Shown here: positions 23,137 to 32,413 of the stretch, in pieces
How the letters are laid out: every line of letters begins with the position of its first letter
How positions within the stretch are numbered: position 1 is the stretch's first letter
Assembly (NCBI RefSeq): GCF_042682525.1
Contig: NZ_JBHUHP010000001.1
Location: 310,001-374,000 of the forward strand
DNA from: Blastococcus_B deserti
Lineage (GTDB): Bacteria; Actinomycetota; Actinomycetes; Mycobacteriales; Geodermatophilaceae
DNA: 64,000 nucleotides
Reading direction: 5' to 3'
The notes under the pieces: model-generated
The model's database searches: none
Seen by the model: the letters and a program-made list of their open reading frames with translations, nothing else
Told to the model about the DNA's origin: nothing
Made by a program: the position numbers and the translations under genes

Positions 23137-24074
23137 AGCTCCCAGGCGTCGCGCACGATGCCGGCGAGATCGGTGTGCTTCGGGGCCCAGCCCAGGTCCT
23201 CCCGGATCCGGTCGCTCGAGGCGACGAGCTGCGCCGGGTCGCCCGGCCGACGGTCGCCCACGACGACGGGCAGCTCGTGCCCGGTGACCTCGCGGACGGC
23301 ATCGACCACCTCCTGCACCGAAAAGCCCCGGCCGTTGCCCAGGTTGTAGATCCGGTGCTCGCCCTCGGAGGGCGCCGGCAGGGCGAGCAGGTGCGCGTCC
23401 GCGAGGTCCTCGACGTGCACGTAGTCGCGGATGCAGGTGCCGTCGGGCGTCGGGTAGTCGTCGCCGTACACGGTGAGCGACTCCCGCTGCCCGGCCGCCA
23501 CCTGCAGCGCGATCGGGATCAGGTGCGTCTCCGTCGCGTGCCGCTCGCCGAGGCCGTAGGCGGCCCCGGCGACGTTGAAGTACCGCAGGCTCACCGCGGC
23601 GAACCCGTACGCGACGGCGTAGGAGGTCAGCATGTGGTCGACGGCGAGCTTGGTGGCCCCGTAGGTGTTGGTCGGCCGGGTGGGGGCGTCCTCGCGGATG
23701 GGCACCTGGTCCGGCTCGCCGTAGGTGGCCGCGGTGGAGGAGAACACGATGCGGCGGCAGCCGGCCGCGCGCATCGCCTCCAGCAGCGCGAGGGAGCCGC
23801 CCACGTTGGTGTGCCAGTAGTCCTCGGGCTGCTGCTGCGAGGCGCCGACGAGGCTCCGCGCCGCGAAGTGCAGCACCGCCTCGGGTCGGACGTCGGCCAG
23901 CACGGGCGCCGAGTCGTGCAGTGACACCGCCGCCAGGCTCGCTCCGGAGGGGACGGCGTCGGCGTGGCCGGTCGACAGGTCGTCGAGCACCGTCACCTCG
24001 TGGCCGTCGGCCAGCAGGGCAGCCGTCACTACGCTGCCGATGTAGCCGGCTCCACCGGCGACGAGTAGGCGCAT
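23106..24074 (-). CDS. galE: UDP-glucose 4-epimerase
   Basis: Interconverts UDP-glucose and UDP-galactose (extended SDR family). The 322-residue protein starts MRLLVAGGAGYIGSVVTAAL with the NAD-binding GxxGxxG, has SSTAATYGEPD (catalytic Ser/Thr region), YGATKLAVDHML (YxxxK), and the sugar-binding LRYFNVAGAAYG and YPTPDGTCIRDYVHV. The ATG at 24074 is preceded at 7 nt by TAGGCT, indicating a leaderless message; the longer frame upstream is not needed. The C-terminal residues KDRSAPHHS are encoded by an intergenic palindromic element. Confidence 0.95.
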   Translation of the reverse strand: MRLLVAGGAGYIGSVVTAALLADGHEVTVLDDLSTGHADAVPSGASLAAVSLHDSAPVLADVRPEAVLHFAARSLVGASQQQPEDYWHTNVGGSLALLEAMRAAGCRRIVFSSTAATYGEPDQVPIREDAPTRPTNTYGATKLAVDHMLTSYAVAYGFAAVSLRYFNVAGAAYGLGERHATETHLIPIALQVAAGQRESLTVYGDDYPTPDGTCIRDYVHVEDLADAHLLALPAPSEGEHRIYNLGNGRGFSVQEVVDAVREVTGHELPVVVGDRRPGDPAQLVASSDRIREDLGWAPKHTDLAGIVRDAWELKDRSAPHHS

Positions 24075-24081
24075 GCCGGTC

Positions 24082-24087
24082 AGCCTA
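24082..24087 (-). promoter_or_regulatory. -10 box for galE
   Basis: TAGGCT on the minus strand, 7 nt before the ATG; no Shine-Dalgarno. Confidence 0.55.
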
Positions 24088-24145
24088 GGTACGGCGGCAC
24101 CGTGGTACGACACCACGGGCGCGCCCGGTCAGGAGGCAGAGTTCC

Positions 24146-25258
24146 GTGGTCAGCCCACGTCCCGTCGTACGGTCCTTGCCGGCCTACAAGCCCGGTCGCA
24201 ACCCCGCCGACCTCGCCCGTGAGATCGGCGTCGAGCGGGCGGTGAAGCTGGCCAGCAACGAGGTCGCCTTCCCGCCCCTGCCCGCGGTCGTGCAGGCCCT
24301 GGCGGCCGCGGCGGCCGAGACCAACCGGTACCCCGACAACGGCGCCGTCGTCCTCACCCGCGCGCTGGCCGACCGCTACGGCGTCGACCCCGCGCAGATC
24401 GCCACCGGGTGCGGCGCGGTCACCCTCTGCCAGGAGCTGGCCCAGGCCTACAACGACCCGGGCACCAGCATCGCGTTCGCCTGGCGCTCCTTCGAGATGT
24501 ACCCGCTGCTCGCCCAGGTCGCCGGGGCCCGCGCCCTCCAGGTGCCCCTGGTGCCCGGCCGCCCGGGCGGCCCGGCCGACACCCACGATCTCGACGGGCT
24601 GCTGGCCGCGATCGACGACAGCACCCGGTTGGTGTTCGTCTGCAACCCCAACAACCCCACCGGGACGGCGGTGCGCCTGGGTGAGCTCCAACGGTTCCTC
24701 GACGCCGTCCCGGAGCACGCCCTCGTCGTCCTCGACGAGGCCTACCGCGAGTTCGTGACCGATCCCGACGTGCCCGACGGCATGGAACTGATGCGCGGCC
24801 GCCCCAACGTCGCCGTCCTGCGCACCTTCTCCAAGGCGTGGGGGCTGGCCGGCCTCCGCGTCGGCTACCTGGTCGCCGAGGACCCCGGCGTGGCGGAGGC
24901 GGTGCGCAAGACCCACGTCCCGTTCAGCGTGTCCATGCTCGCCCAGGCCGCGGCGGTCGCGGCACTGGCGAGCGAGGAGGAGGTGCGCAACCGCTGCGCC
25001 GCCGTCGTCGCCGAGCGGGAGCGGCTCACCGCCGCACTCCGCGACCGAGGCCTCGACGTCGGCGACAGCCAGGCCAACTTCGTGTGGCTGGCCCTGGGGC
25101 AGGAGGCCGCGGGCCTCGCCGCGGCCCTCGAGGCCCGCGCCGTGATCACGCGCCCCTTCCCCGGGGAGGGCGTGCGGGTCACCGTCGGCACGCCCGAGGA
25201 GGACGACGTGTTCCTGGCGGCGCTGGACGAGGTGCGGGCCGCCTCGCCGGTCGCCTGA
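24146..25258 (+). CDS. HisC-like aminotransferase (histidinol-phosphate or aromatic amino acid)
   Basis: A 370-residue PLP-dependent fold-type I aminotransferase. VKLASNEVAFPP and NRYPDNGAVVL are typical of HisC/phenylalanine aminotransferase proteins; CNPNNPTGTA binds the cofactor region, DEAYREF carries the PLP aspartate/tyrosine, and TFSKAWGLAGLRVGY has the Schiff-base lysine. A GTG start has AGGAGGCAG 6-8 nt upstream. No other his gene is nearby, so this stand-alone copy may be the aromatic aminotransferase (Pat/HisC2) of actinobacteria rather than the his-operon enzyme. Confidence 0.88.
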   Translation: MVSPRPVVRSLPAYKPGRNPADLAREIGVERAVKLASNEVAFPPLPAVVQALAAAAAETNRYPDNGAVVLTRALADRYGVDPAQIATGCGAVTLCQELAQAYNDPGTSIAFAWRSFEMYPLLAQVAGARALQVPLVPGRPGGPADTHDLDGLLAAIDDSTRLVFVCNPNNPTGTAVRLGELQRFLDAVPEHALVVLDEAYREFVTDPDVPDGMELMRGRPNVAVLRTFSKAWGLAGLRVGYLVAEDPGVAEAVRKTHVPFSVSMLAQAAAVAALASEEEVRNRCAAVVAERERLTAALRDRGLDVGDSQANFVWLALGQEAAGLAAALEARAVITRPFPGEGVRVTVGTPEEDDVFLAALDEVRAASPVA

Positions 25259-25308
25259 ACGGGTCCGGTACGGGGGAGGCCGGAACGCGGGGCCCCGCGG
25301 CTGGTTTG

Positions 25309-26334
25309 ATGGCCGACGTGCCTCTTCCCCGTGTCCTCTCAGGCATCCAGCCGACGGCGGGCTCCTTCCACCTCGGCAACTACCTCGGTGCCTTGCGCCA
25401 GTGGGTGGCGCTGCAGGACTCGGCCGAGGCGTTCTACTGCGTGGTGGACCTGCACGCGATCACCCTGCCGCAGGACCCCGCCGAGCTGCGGCGCAACACA
25501 CTCGTCTCGGCGGCCCAGCTCCTCGCGCTCGGCGTCGATCCGGGCCGCAGCACCCTCTTCGTGCAGAGCCACGTGCCCGAGCACCTGCAGCTGTCCTGGG
25601 TCCTGGAGTGCCTGACCGGCTTCGGCGAAGCCAGCCGCATGACGCAGTTCAAGGACAAGAGCCAGCGGGAGGGCACGGCCGGTGCCACGGTGGGGCTGTT
25701 CACCTACCCGGTCCTGCAGGCGGCCGACATCCTCGTCTACCAGGCCGAGCAGGTGCCCGTGGGTGAGGACCAGCGCCAGCACCTGGAGCTCACCCGGGAC
25801 CTCGCGGTGCGCTTCAACGGCCGGTTCGGCGAGACGTTCACCGTGCCGAGCGCGCTCATCCCGCCGGGCGCGGCGAAGGTCCTCGACCTGCAGTCCCCCG
25901 ACAAGAAGATGAGCAAGAGCCTGCCGCCGGCCGGGTGCGTGTTCCTCCTCGACGAGCCGAACGTGACGGCGAAGAAGATTCGTTCGGCGGTCACCGACAC
26001 CGGCCGGGAGATCGTCGCCGACGCCCGGAACAAGCCCGGCGTCACGAACCTGCTGACCATCCACAGCGCGCTGTCCGGCCGCAGCGTCGCCGAGCTGGAG
26101 GAGCACTTCGCCGGTCGCGGCTACGGCGATCTGAAGAAGGAGCTCGCCGAGGTGGTCACCGACTTCGTCACCCCCGTGCGGGCGCGGACCCAGGAGCTCC
26201 TGGACGACCGGGCCGAGCTGGAGCGGATCCTCGCCGGGGGCGCGCAGCGGGCCCGCGAGGTCGCCGCCTCGACCGTCGCCGATGCGTACGAGCGAACCGG
26301 CTTCCTCCCGCCGGCGGCAGGTGTGTGGCGATGA
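25309..26334 (+). CDS. trpS: Tryptophanyl-tRNA synthetase
   Basis: Charges tRNA-Trp. The 341-residue class Ic synthetase has SGIQPTAGSFHLGNYLGAL (HIGH-like signature), the tryptophan pocket around FTYPVLQAADILVY, GEDQRQHLELTRD, and KKMSKS. The ATG at 25309 gives MADVPLPRVLSG; a GTG at 25318 is an alternative leaderless start, 7 nt after TTTGAT. The stop overlaps the next gene by ATGA, so the two are coupled. Confidence 0.95.
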   Translation: MADVPLPRVLSGIQPTAGSFHLGNYLGALRQWVALQDSAEAFYCVVDLHAITLPQDPAELRRNTLVSAAQLLALGVDPGRSTLFVQSHVPEHLQLSWVLECLTGFGEASRMTQFKDKSQREGTAGATVGLFTYPVLQAADILVYQAEQVPVGEDQRQHLELTRDLAVRFNGRFGETFTVPSALIPPGAAKVLDLQSPDKKMSKSLPPAGCVFLLDEPNVTAKKIRSAVTDTGREIVADARNKPGVTNLLTIHSALSGRSVAELEEHFAGRGYGDLKKELAEVVTDFVTPVRARTQELLDDRAELERILAGGAQRAREVAASTVADAYERTGFLPPAAGVWR

Positions 26335-26900
26335 ACGACGACACCTTCGTGACGCGCCTCCCGTCCTCGGCGGACACCGCCGTCCTGGGCGTCGTCGTCG
26401 CCATCCCGGAGCCGTGGGCCCAGTTGCTGGTGGACTGGCGGTCCAAGGTCGGCGACCCCCAGGCCAGCCTGGTGCCGCCGCACGTCACGCTGCTGCCGCC
26501 GACGGAGGTGGCCGTCGCGGACCGGGCGCAGATCAGCGAGCACCTCGCGGAGGTGGCCCGCTGTCATCCGCCCTTCGACATGCACCTGTCGGGCACCGGC
26601 ACCTTCCGGCCGGTGTCCGACGTCGTGTTCGTCGCCGTCGCCCGGGGGATCGGCAACTGCGAGCTGCTGTCCAACGACGTCCGCCGCGGACCCCTCGCCC
26701 GCTCGCTGTCCTTCCCGTACCACCCGCACGTGACCGTGGCCCACGACGTCCCCGAGGACATGCTCGAGCTGGCCTACACCGGCCTGTCCGACCTGTCGGC
26801 GGAGTTCCGGGTGACCGCCTTCACCGAGTTCGAGCAGCTCCCCGGAGGGGCGTGGGCGGTCGCCCGCGAGTACCCGCTGACCGGCCCGCCCATCCGGTAG
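26331..26900 (+). CDS. 2'-5' RNA ligase-superfamily protein
   Basis: A 189-residue two-histidine phosphodiesterase/ligase fold protein. The two HxT motifs are clear: PPHVTLLPP and YHPHVTVAH, spaced about 90 residues apart as in the superfamily. Such proteins cleave or join 2'-5' or 2',3'-cyclic phosphate RNA ends, or tRNA-derived substrates. The ATGA overlap with trpS suggests co-expression and perhaps a tRNA-related role, which is inference. Confidence 0.87.
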   Translation: MNDDTFVTRLPSSADTAVLGVVVAIPEPWAQLLVDWRSKVGDPQASLVPPHVTLLPPTEVAVADRAQISEHLAEVARCHPPFDMHLSGTGTFRPVSDVVFVAVARGIGNCELLSNDVRRGPLARSLSFPYHPHVTVAHDVPEDMLELAYTGLSDLSAEFRVTAFTEFEQLPGGAWAVAREYPLTGPPIR

Positions 26901-26988
26901 AGGGCGCGGCCCGGAGCTCGCCCCGAGCGTGCGAGGACGAGGGGTCCTTCCTGCTCGCCGGCTCGCGGCGGTGCCGTGGACGGGGCCG
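26901..26988. repeat. Palindromic element, copy 8 (two degenerate halves)
   Basis: Two partial units sit together: GAGCTCGCCCCGAGCGTGCG followed by AGGACGAGGGGTCCTTCC, then CTCGCCGGCTCGCGGCGGTG and GACGGGGCC. This looks like a decayed or composite copy. Confidence 0.6.
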
Positions 26989-27013
26989 TAGCGCGCCGAC
27001 GGTGGTCAGGCAC

Positions 27014-27019
27014 CAGACT
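27014..27019 (+). promoter_or_regulatory. -10 box candidate for yihY-like gene
   Basis: CAGACT ends 6 nt before the GTG at 27026; no Shine-Dalgarno upstream. Confidence 0.35.
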
Positions 27020-27025
27020 CGTGCG

Positions 27026-28045
27026 GTGAGTTCCGCCGCCCCGGGGCCGTCGCGACCGGCCCGTTCCCGGGAGCCGTTCTGGAGCCGGGCCTACGCCCGG
27101 GCCGAGGATGCCATCGCCGCGCAGCGCCGACGGTTCCCCTGGTTCGACCACCTGGCCCGCGCCGGAGGCCGGTACCGGCGCACCCAGGGGGACCTCATGG
27201 CCGCCGGGGTCACCTACTTCGCGTTCCTGGGCCTCTTCCCCGTCCTGCTGGTGGTGGCCTCGGTCATCGGCCTGGTGCTCGCAGGCAACACGCTGCTGCA
27301 GGAGGAGCTCTACGCCGCCATCAGGGAGACGTTCCCGGGTGGGACGGGCCGGCAGATCGTCGCTGAGCTCCGGGGGGCGGTGAGCTCCGCCGGCTTCGTG
27401 GGGGTCATCGGGGTGGTCGGCTTCCTGTACGCCGGCCTGCGCACCATGGACAAGTTGCGCATCGGCATGGAGCGCATCTGGAAGGGCCGGGCCGACGAGC
27501 CGGAGTTCCTCCGGGACAACCTCCAGGACCTCGTGGCGCTCTTCCTGCTCGGTGCCGTCGGACTGCTCAGCCTCGGGCTGACCGGCATGACCACCCGCGC
27601 GACGGCCTGGGTGCTGGACCTGCTGGGGCTGGAGGACGTCCCGGGACTGTTCCTGCTCACCACGGTCGTCGGGATCGTCCTGGCCCTGTGCACCGACGTC
27701 CTGGTCTTCCTGTGGTTGCTGCGGGTCGTGCCCTCCACCTCCCATCCCCTGCGGCTGCTGCTCGCCGGGGCGTTGTTCGGGGCAGCCGGGTTCGAGGCGA
27801 TGAAACTGATCGGCAGCCTGTACCTGTCCCTCATCTCCGGGAGCGTCACCGCGTCGGCGTTCGGGGGCGCGGTGGGCATCCTGGTCTGGATCAACGTCGT
27901 GTTCCGCTTGGCCTTCTTCACGGCCGCGTGGACGGCGACCCTCCGGCGGATCGAGGCGGCGACCCCTCCGCCGCCGGACGCGCCGGAGCACGGACTGCCG
28001 GACGCCTCGCTCGCCGGCGGCCGACCAGCGTCGCCGTCACGATGA
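27026..28045 (+). CDS. YihY/BrkB-family inner-membrane protein
   Basis: A 339-residue polytopic protein of the YihY/virulence factor BrkB family. GDLMAAGVTYFAFLGLFPVLL is the family-defining first span. About five further spans follow, together with RTMDKLRIGMERIWKGR and GFEAMKLIGSLYLSLISGS. Despite old names (RNase BN) it is a membrane protein of unknown transport role. Its last 128 bases overlap the 3' end of the convergent carboxypeptidase gene. GTG 27026 was chosen from promoter spacing; a GTG at 27002 is also in frame. Confidence 0.9.
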   Translation: MSSAAPGPSRPARSREPFWSRAYARAEDAIAAQRRRFPWFDHLARAGGRYRRTQGDLMAAGVTYFAFLGLFPVLLVVASVIGLVLAGNTLLQEELYAAIRETFPGGTGRQIVAELRGAVSSAGFVGVIGVVGFLYAGLRTMDKLRIGMERIWKGRADEPEFLRDNLQDLVALFLLGAVGLLSLGLTGMTTRATAWVLDLLGLEDVPGLFLLTTVVGIVLALCTDVLVFLWLLRVVPSTSHPLRLLLAGALFGAAGFEAMKLIGSLYLSLISGSVTASAFGGAVGILVWINVVFRLAFFTAAWTATLRRIEAATPPPPDAPEHGLPDASLAGGRPASPSR

Positions 28046-29219
28046 CGGCCGCGCCGGCGGCCAGCGCCGCGGGAACCGCGGGGAACCCACCCGGGGCCAC
28101 CCGGGTGGCGCCCACGTCGTCCTGCCGGCGTGGCGCGGCCGTCCGCTCCGGTGTCGGCGTCGCGGGAGCCGAGCTCGCCCTGGCGAAGGTGGCCGCCTCC
28201 GACGGCTGGATCAGCCGGCCGACGCCGTCGACGCCGGGCGGGACGGCGAACCCCCAGTCGAGCAGCAGCCGGGCCTGGTCGGCCGCCCGCAGCGGCACGT
28301 TCTCGGTGTCCATCACGCTGACCACCAGCCGGCGGCCGTTCCGCTCGGCGGCGGTCACGAAGGTGTGCCGGGCGGCGTCGGTGAAGCCGGTCTTCCCGCC
28401 CAGGTTGCCGGGGGTGCCGGCCAGCGGGTTCTGGTTCTGGATCTGGTAGCCGGGGGAGCGCCCCTCGACCGGCGGCATGTCCGCCACCGGCGTGGTGAGC
28501 ACCGCGGCGGCCACGGGATCGGCGAGCAGGGCGCGGAAGATCAGCGCCAGGTCGTAGGGCGACGAGGACTGTCCGGCGACGTCGAGCCCCGACGGCGTCC
28601 CCGCCACGGTGTCGTAGGCGCCCAGGTCCTCGGCGGTCTCGTTCATCGCGGCCACCGTGACCGCCACGCCGCCCGCCGTCCGGGCCAGGGCGTTGGCGGC
28701 GTCGTTGCCCGACTGCAGGATCAGCGCCTGGAACAGCAGGGACACCGGGTACCGGCCGCCCTGCACCAGGCCGACGCGGCTGCCCTCCATGTTCTCGTCC
28801 TCGACCGTCCCCTCCACCACGGTGGCCGGGTCCAGCAGGGGGACCAGCGTCAGCAGGGTCAGCGTCTTGAGGGTGCTGGCCGGGTAGTAGCGGCCGTGCG
28901 GGTCCCGCGCGGCGAGGACGTCGCCGGTGACGGCGTCGGCCACCAGCCAGCCGTTCGCCGCGAGACCCTCCGGCAGTGCCGGAGCGCCGTCGGCGACGAC
29001 GACGTCACGCGTGTCGAGCGCCTCCCCGCCGACCGTCCGGCCGTCGGGCGCCGACCCCTGGGGCGGCCGGCCGGCGTAGGGCGCAGTCGGGGTGGGCGCG
29101 CTCGGGTCGACCGTCGGCCGGGCGTCCTCGGCGAGAGCGGCGGAGGCCCCGGACAGGGCGATCACGGTTCCCACCAGGGCGGTCGTCGCCCACCGTGCCG
29201 GCCACCGATGTCGCTCCAT
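27918..29219 (-). CDS. Secreted D-alanyl-D-alanine carboxypeptidase (class C low-MW PBP)
   Basis: Trims the terminal D-alanine from peptidoglycan stem peptides outside the cell. The 433-residue protein has a signal peptide (TALVGTVIALSGASAALA), an S11 peptidase domain with S115-TLK118 in PASTLKTL, S170-GN in QSGNDAA and K276-TG in GGKTGFTD, and a C-terminal hydrophobic anchor (AALAAGAAVIVTATLVG) followed by a basic/proline tail. The ATG at 29219 gives the best signal peptide. The tail is encoded opposite the yihY-like gene. Confidence 0.94.
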   Translation of the reverse strand: MERHRWPARWATTALVGTVIALSGASAALAEDARPTVDPSAPTPTAPYAGRPPQGSAPDGRTVGGEALDTRDVVVADGAPALPEGLAANGWLVADAVTGDVLAARDPHGRYYPASTLKTLTLLTLVPLLDPATVVEGTVEDENMEGSRVGLVQGGRYPVSLLFQALILQSGNDAANALARTAGGVAVTVAAMNETAEDLGAYDTVAGTPSGLDVAGQSSSPYDLALIFRALLADPVAAAVLTTPVADMPPVEGRSPGYQIQNQNPLAGTPGNLGGKTGFTDAARHTFVTAAERNGRRLVVSVMDTENVPLRAADQARLLLDWGFAVPPGVDGVGRLIQPSEAATFARASSAPATPTPERTAAPRRQDDVGATRVAPGGFPAVPAALAAGAAVIVTATLVGRRRARRPAVRAPARPAAEGSPPRSAGGSPSTRP

Positions 29220-29465
29220 GGCCAGGCACGGTAGGCCCCGCGCCGCCCGCGGGGGCGGAGGCCTGAGCCCGCTCACGCCTGCGCGCCGGTTCGCAACGAT
29301 CGCGTCTCAGTCCGTCCCTGACCTGGGGACCTGGCCGGACGCCCGGTTAGCGTGCGCAGGTCCTGTGTTCCGCGCCCGCCCACGGCGGGCCGCCGCAGGA
29401 TCGAAGAGAACCCACCGGGACGCGCTCCGGCACTCCCCCCGCGTCCCCCCAGAGAGGAGATCGTC

Positions 29466-30533
29466 TTGCGCCGAGCGCGGATGACGAAGGCCAGCGCCAA
29501 GGCCATGGGGCTGCTGCTGGCCGGCACCCTGGCCCTCGCGGGCTGCGCCAGCGACGAGGAGGGCGGCGGCACCGCCACCGGGAACGGCGGCGGCAGCGAG
29601 GACCTCAAGATCGGTGTCGCCTACGACACCGGTGGCCGTGGCGACCGCTCGTTCAACGACTCGGCCATCGCCGGCGTCGAGGCGGCGATCGAGGAGCACG
29701 GCGGCGAGGTCCGCGACCTCAGCCCGAACGCAGACGCCTCCAACCGGGTCGAGCTGCTGACCCAGCTCGCCGACGAGGGCTACAACCCGGTCATCGCCGT
29801 CGGCTTCGCCTACGGCGAAGTCATCGGTGACGTGGCCGAGCAGTACCCGGACACCACCTTCGCCGTCGTCGACGTGCGGGTCGAGGAGTTCGGCGTCGAC
29901 AACCTCGTCGGCCTCAACTTCGCGGAGGAGGAGGGTTCCTTCCTCGCGGGCGTGGCCGCCGCCCTCAAGACCGAGACCGACCACGTCGGGTTCGTCGGAG
30001 GTGTCGAGACGCCGCTGATCCAGAAGTTCGAGGCCGGCTACGTCGCGGGCGCCCAGGCCGTCAACCCGGACATCACCATCACCCGCGAGTACATCTCGCC
30101 GGCCGGTGACTTCTCCGGCTTCAACGACCCCGCCCGCGGCCAGATCCTGGCCCAGGGCATGTACGACGCCGGCGCGGACATCGTCTACCACGCCGCCGGT
30201 GGGTCGGGCCTGGGCGTCTTCCAGGCGGCCGCCGCGTCGAACGGCCGGGCCATCGGTGTCGACTCCGACCAGTACCAGACCGTGGACGACCCGGCCCTGC
30301 AGGCCGTGATCATGACCTCGATGCTCAAGCGTGTCGACAACGCCGTCCAGGCGTTCATCGACAGCTTCGTCGAGGGCAACGTCGAGGGGGGCACGGACGT
30401 GGTCTACGACCTCGAGTCCGAGGGTGTCGGCCTGGCCACCACCGGCGGGTTCATCGACGACATCCAGGCCGACATCGACGAGTACCGCCAGCAGATCATC
30501 GACGGCGAGATCCAGGTCCCGACGACCCCGTGA
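29466..30533 (+). CDS. BMP-family nucleoside ABC transporter substrate-binding lipoprotein
   Basis: The extracytoplasmic receptor of a nucleoside importer. The signal peptide ends in the lipobox LALAGC, so the mature protein is lipid-anchored. The rest is a periplasmic-binding-protein fold of the basic membrane protein (BMP/PnrA) family: IGVAYDTGGRGDRSFNDSA, GFAYGEVIGDVAEQYPDTTF, EEEGSFLAGVAAALKT, GFVGGVETPLIQKFEAGYVA, and DIVYHAAGGSGLGVF. I chose TTG 29466 because AGAGGAGA lies 8-9 nt upstream; ATG 29481 is also possible. ATPase and permease genes follow 300 bp downstream. Confidence 0.93.
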   Translation: MRRARMTKASAKAMGLLLAGTLALAGCASDEEGGGTATGNGGGSEDLKIGVAYDTGGRGDRSFNDSAIAGVEAAIEEHGGEVRDLSPNADASNRVELLTQLADEGYNPVIAVGFAYGEVIGDVAEQYPDTTFAVVDVRVEEFGVDNLVGLNFAEEEGSFLAGVAAALKTETDHVGFVGGVETPLIQKFEAGYVAGAQAVNPDITITREYISPAGDFSGFNDPARGQILAQGMYDAGADIVYHAAGGSGLGVFQAAAASNGRAIGVDSDQYQTVDDPALQAVIMTSMLKRVDNAVQAFIDSFVEGNVEGGTDVVYDLESEGVGLATTGGFIDDIQADIDEYRQQIIDGEIQVPTTP

Positions 30534-30835
30534 CGCCGGACGCGGGCCCGCTCCGGTGGGTCCGCGTCGCGGGTCGACCCCCGACGGCGGGTCCGGGCAG
30601 GCTGCCCGGGCCCGCCGTCGTGGTCCGCGGGCGCCGCATGCCTGCTCCCCCTCGAAGGCGGTACCCGGCCTCCCGGACCGGCGTCGGGGTGCGACATCAT
30701 GCGGCCAACCCGAACGGCCGCGCCCGGTGGTCGCGCCCGTCCCGGGCCACCCGGACGCGACGGTGACCCCGTCGCCCGTGCAGACAGCAGACGTGCGCCG
30801 CACACCCGTGGCAGCACACGACGGAGAGGCCCACC
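30534..30835. other. Spacer between lipoprotein gene and its ABC partners
   Basis: Gene-free interval of 302 bases. It begins with a strong hairpin (30582-30620) that probably lowers read-through, so the abundant receptor can exceed the membrane components. A separate weak promoter may exist in the remainder; I see no clear one. Confidence 0.6.
30582..30620 (+). terminator. Attenuating hairpin after the BMP lipoprotein gene
   Basis: CGACGGCGGG-CCGGGCAG pairs with CTGCCCGG-CCCGCCGTCG with one mismatch near the middle. Confidence 0.78.
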
Positions 30836-32413
30836 ATGGCCGCAACAGGAGCAACCGGCGGCAGCGCGCCACCGGCCGCGGAGGCCGGCGGGGCCTACGC
30901 CGTGGAGCTGCGCGGCATCACCAAGCGCTTCCCCGGTGTCGTCGCCAACCGCGACATCGAGCTGCGGGTCCGCCGCGGAGAGGTGCACGCGATCGTCGGC
31001 GAGAACGGTGCCGGCAAGTCCACGCTGATGAAGACGCTGTACGGGATGCACCGCCCCGACGAGGGGCAGATCCTGCTCGACGGGCGCGAGGTCCACTTCC
31101 GCAGCCCGGCCGATGCCATCGCCGCGGGGATCGGCATGGTCCACCAGCACTTCATGCTGGCCGACAACTTCACGGTCCTGGAGAACATCGTCCTGGGCAG
31201 CGAGCCCACCCGCGGCGGCCGGCTCGACCGCGCCGAGGCCCGCCGCCGGATCGGGGAGATCTCGGACCGGTACGCGCTCGGTCTCGACCCCGACGTGCTC
31301 GTCGAGGACCTCGGCATCGGCGACCGGCAGCGGGTCGAGATCGCCAAGGTGCTCTACCGCGGTGCCACGACCCTGATCCTCGACGAGCCGACCGCCGTCC
31401 TCGTGCCGCAGGAGGTCGACGAGCTGTTCGGCAACCTCGCCGAGCTCAAGCGCGAGGGGCTCACGGTCATCTTCATCTCGCACAAGCTCGACGAGGTCCG
31501 CCGGGTCGCCGACTCGATCACCGTCATCCGCCGCGGCACCACCGTGGGCAGCGCCGACCCGAGGACGACGACGGTCCGGCAGCTGGCCGAGATGATGGTG
31601 GGCTCGGAGCTGCCCTCGCCCGAGACCCGCACCTCGACCGTGCGCGAGACGCCGGTGCTGCAGGTGCAGGACATCACGGTCGCGTCGCCGACCGGCCGGC
31701 CCGTCGTGGACGGCGTCTCGCTCACCGTCCGCGAGGGCGAGGTGGTCGGCATCGCCGGCGTCGAGGGCAACGGGCAGGCCGAGCTCGTCGACGCCGTCAT
31801 GGGCCTGCGCCCGCTGTCCTCGGGCACGGTGCTGCTCGGCTCCCACGACATCACCGACTGGAGCACCCGTGCCCGGCGGGAGGCCGGGATCGGGTTCATC
31901 CCCGAGGACCGGCACCGCCAGGGCATGCTCCTGGAGGGCACCCTCTGGGAGAACCGGATCCTCGGCCACCAGACCCGCCCGCCGGCGGCCAAGGGGCTGT
32001 TCATCGACCGCCGGTCCGCTCGCGCGGACACCGAGCGGATCATGCGGGAGTACGACGTCCGCGCGCCGGGCCCGGACGCGCTGGCGGTCGCCCTCTCCGG
32101 CGGCAACCAGCAGAAGCTGATCGTCGGCCGCGAGATGAGCTCGGCCCCGCGCCTGCTCATCGCCGCGCACCCCACCCGCGGCGTCGACGTGGGCGCACAG
32201 GCGGCGATCTGGGAGCTGCTCAAGGACGCCCGAACCGAAGGGATGGGGATCCTGCTGATCTCCGCGGACCTCGACGAGCTGATCGGCCTGTCGGACACCC
32301 TGCACGTGATGCTGCGCGGCCGCCTCGTCGCCACGCTGGACCCGACCCAGGTGACCCCCGAGGGCCTGGGCGGCCACATGACCGGTGCCCACGGCACGGC
32401 GGGTGCGGCGTGA
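30836..32413 (+). CDS. Nucleoside ABC importer ATPase (two-domain)
   Basis: The fused ATPase energising the BMP-type importer. It has 525 residues. The first domain has Walker A GENGAGKST, Q-loop MVHQHFML, a signature region LGIGDRQRVEI in place of a standard LSGGQ, and Walker B ILDEPTAVL. The second has the degenerate GVEGNGQAEL in place of Walker A, a canonical LSGGNQQK, and HPTRGVD. This asymmetry, one good Walker A and one good signature, is normal for the sugar/nucleoside (RbsA/YufO-like) group. It overlaps the first permease by 4 bp. Confidence 0.94.
   Translation: MAATGATGGSAPPAAEAGGAYAVELRGITKRFPGVVANRDIELRVRRGEVHAIVGENGAGKSTLMKTLYGMHRPDEGQILLDGREVHFRSPADAIAAGIGMVHQHFMLADNFTVLENIVLGSEPTRGGRLDRAEARRRIGEISDRYALGLDPDVLVEDLGIGDRQRVEIAKVLYRGATTLILDEPTAVLVPQEVDELFGNLAELKREGLTVIFISHKLDEVRRVADSITVIRRGTTVGSADPRTTTVRQLAEMMVGSELPSPETRTSTVRETPVLQVQDITVASPTGRPVVDGVSLTVREGEVVGIAGVEGNGQAELVDAVMGLRPLSSGTVLLGSHDITDWSTRARREAGIGFIPEDRHRQGMLLEGTLWENRILGHQTRPPAAKGLFIDRRSARADTERIMREYDVRAPGPDALAVALSGGNQQKLIVGREMSSAPRLLIAAHPTRGVDVGAQAAIWELLKDARTEGMGILLISADLDELIGLSDTLHVMLRGRLVATLDPTQVTPEGLGGHMTGAHGTAGAA

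Noticed and set aside
30331..32409. N-terminal extension of permease 1 into a 1109-residue protein
   Set aside because: The extension is an out-of-frame reading of the lipoprotein and ATPase genes; the real start overlaps the ATPase stop.
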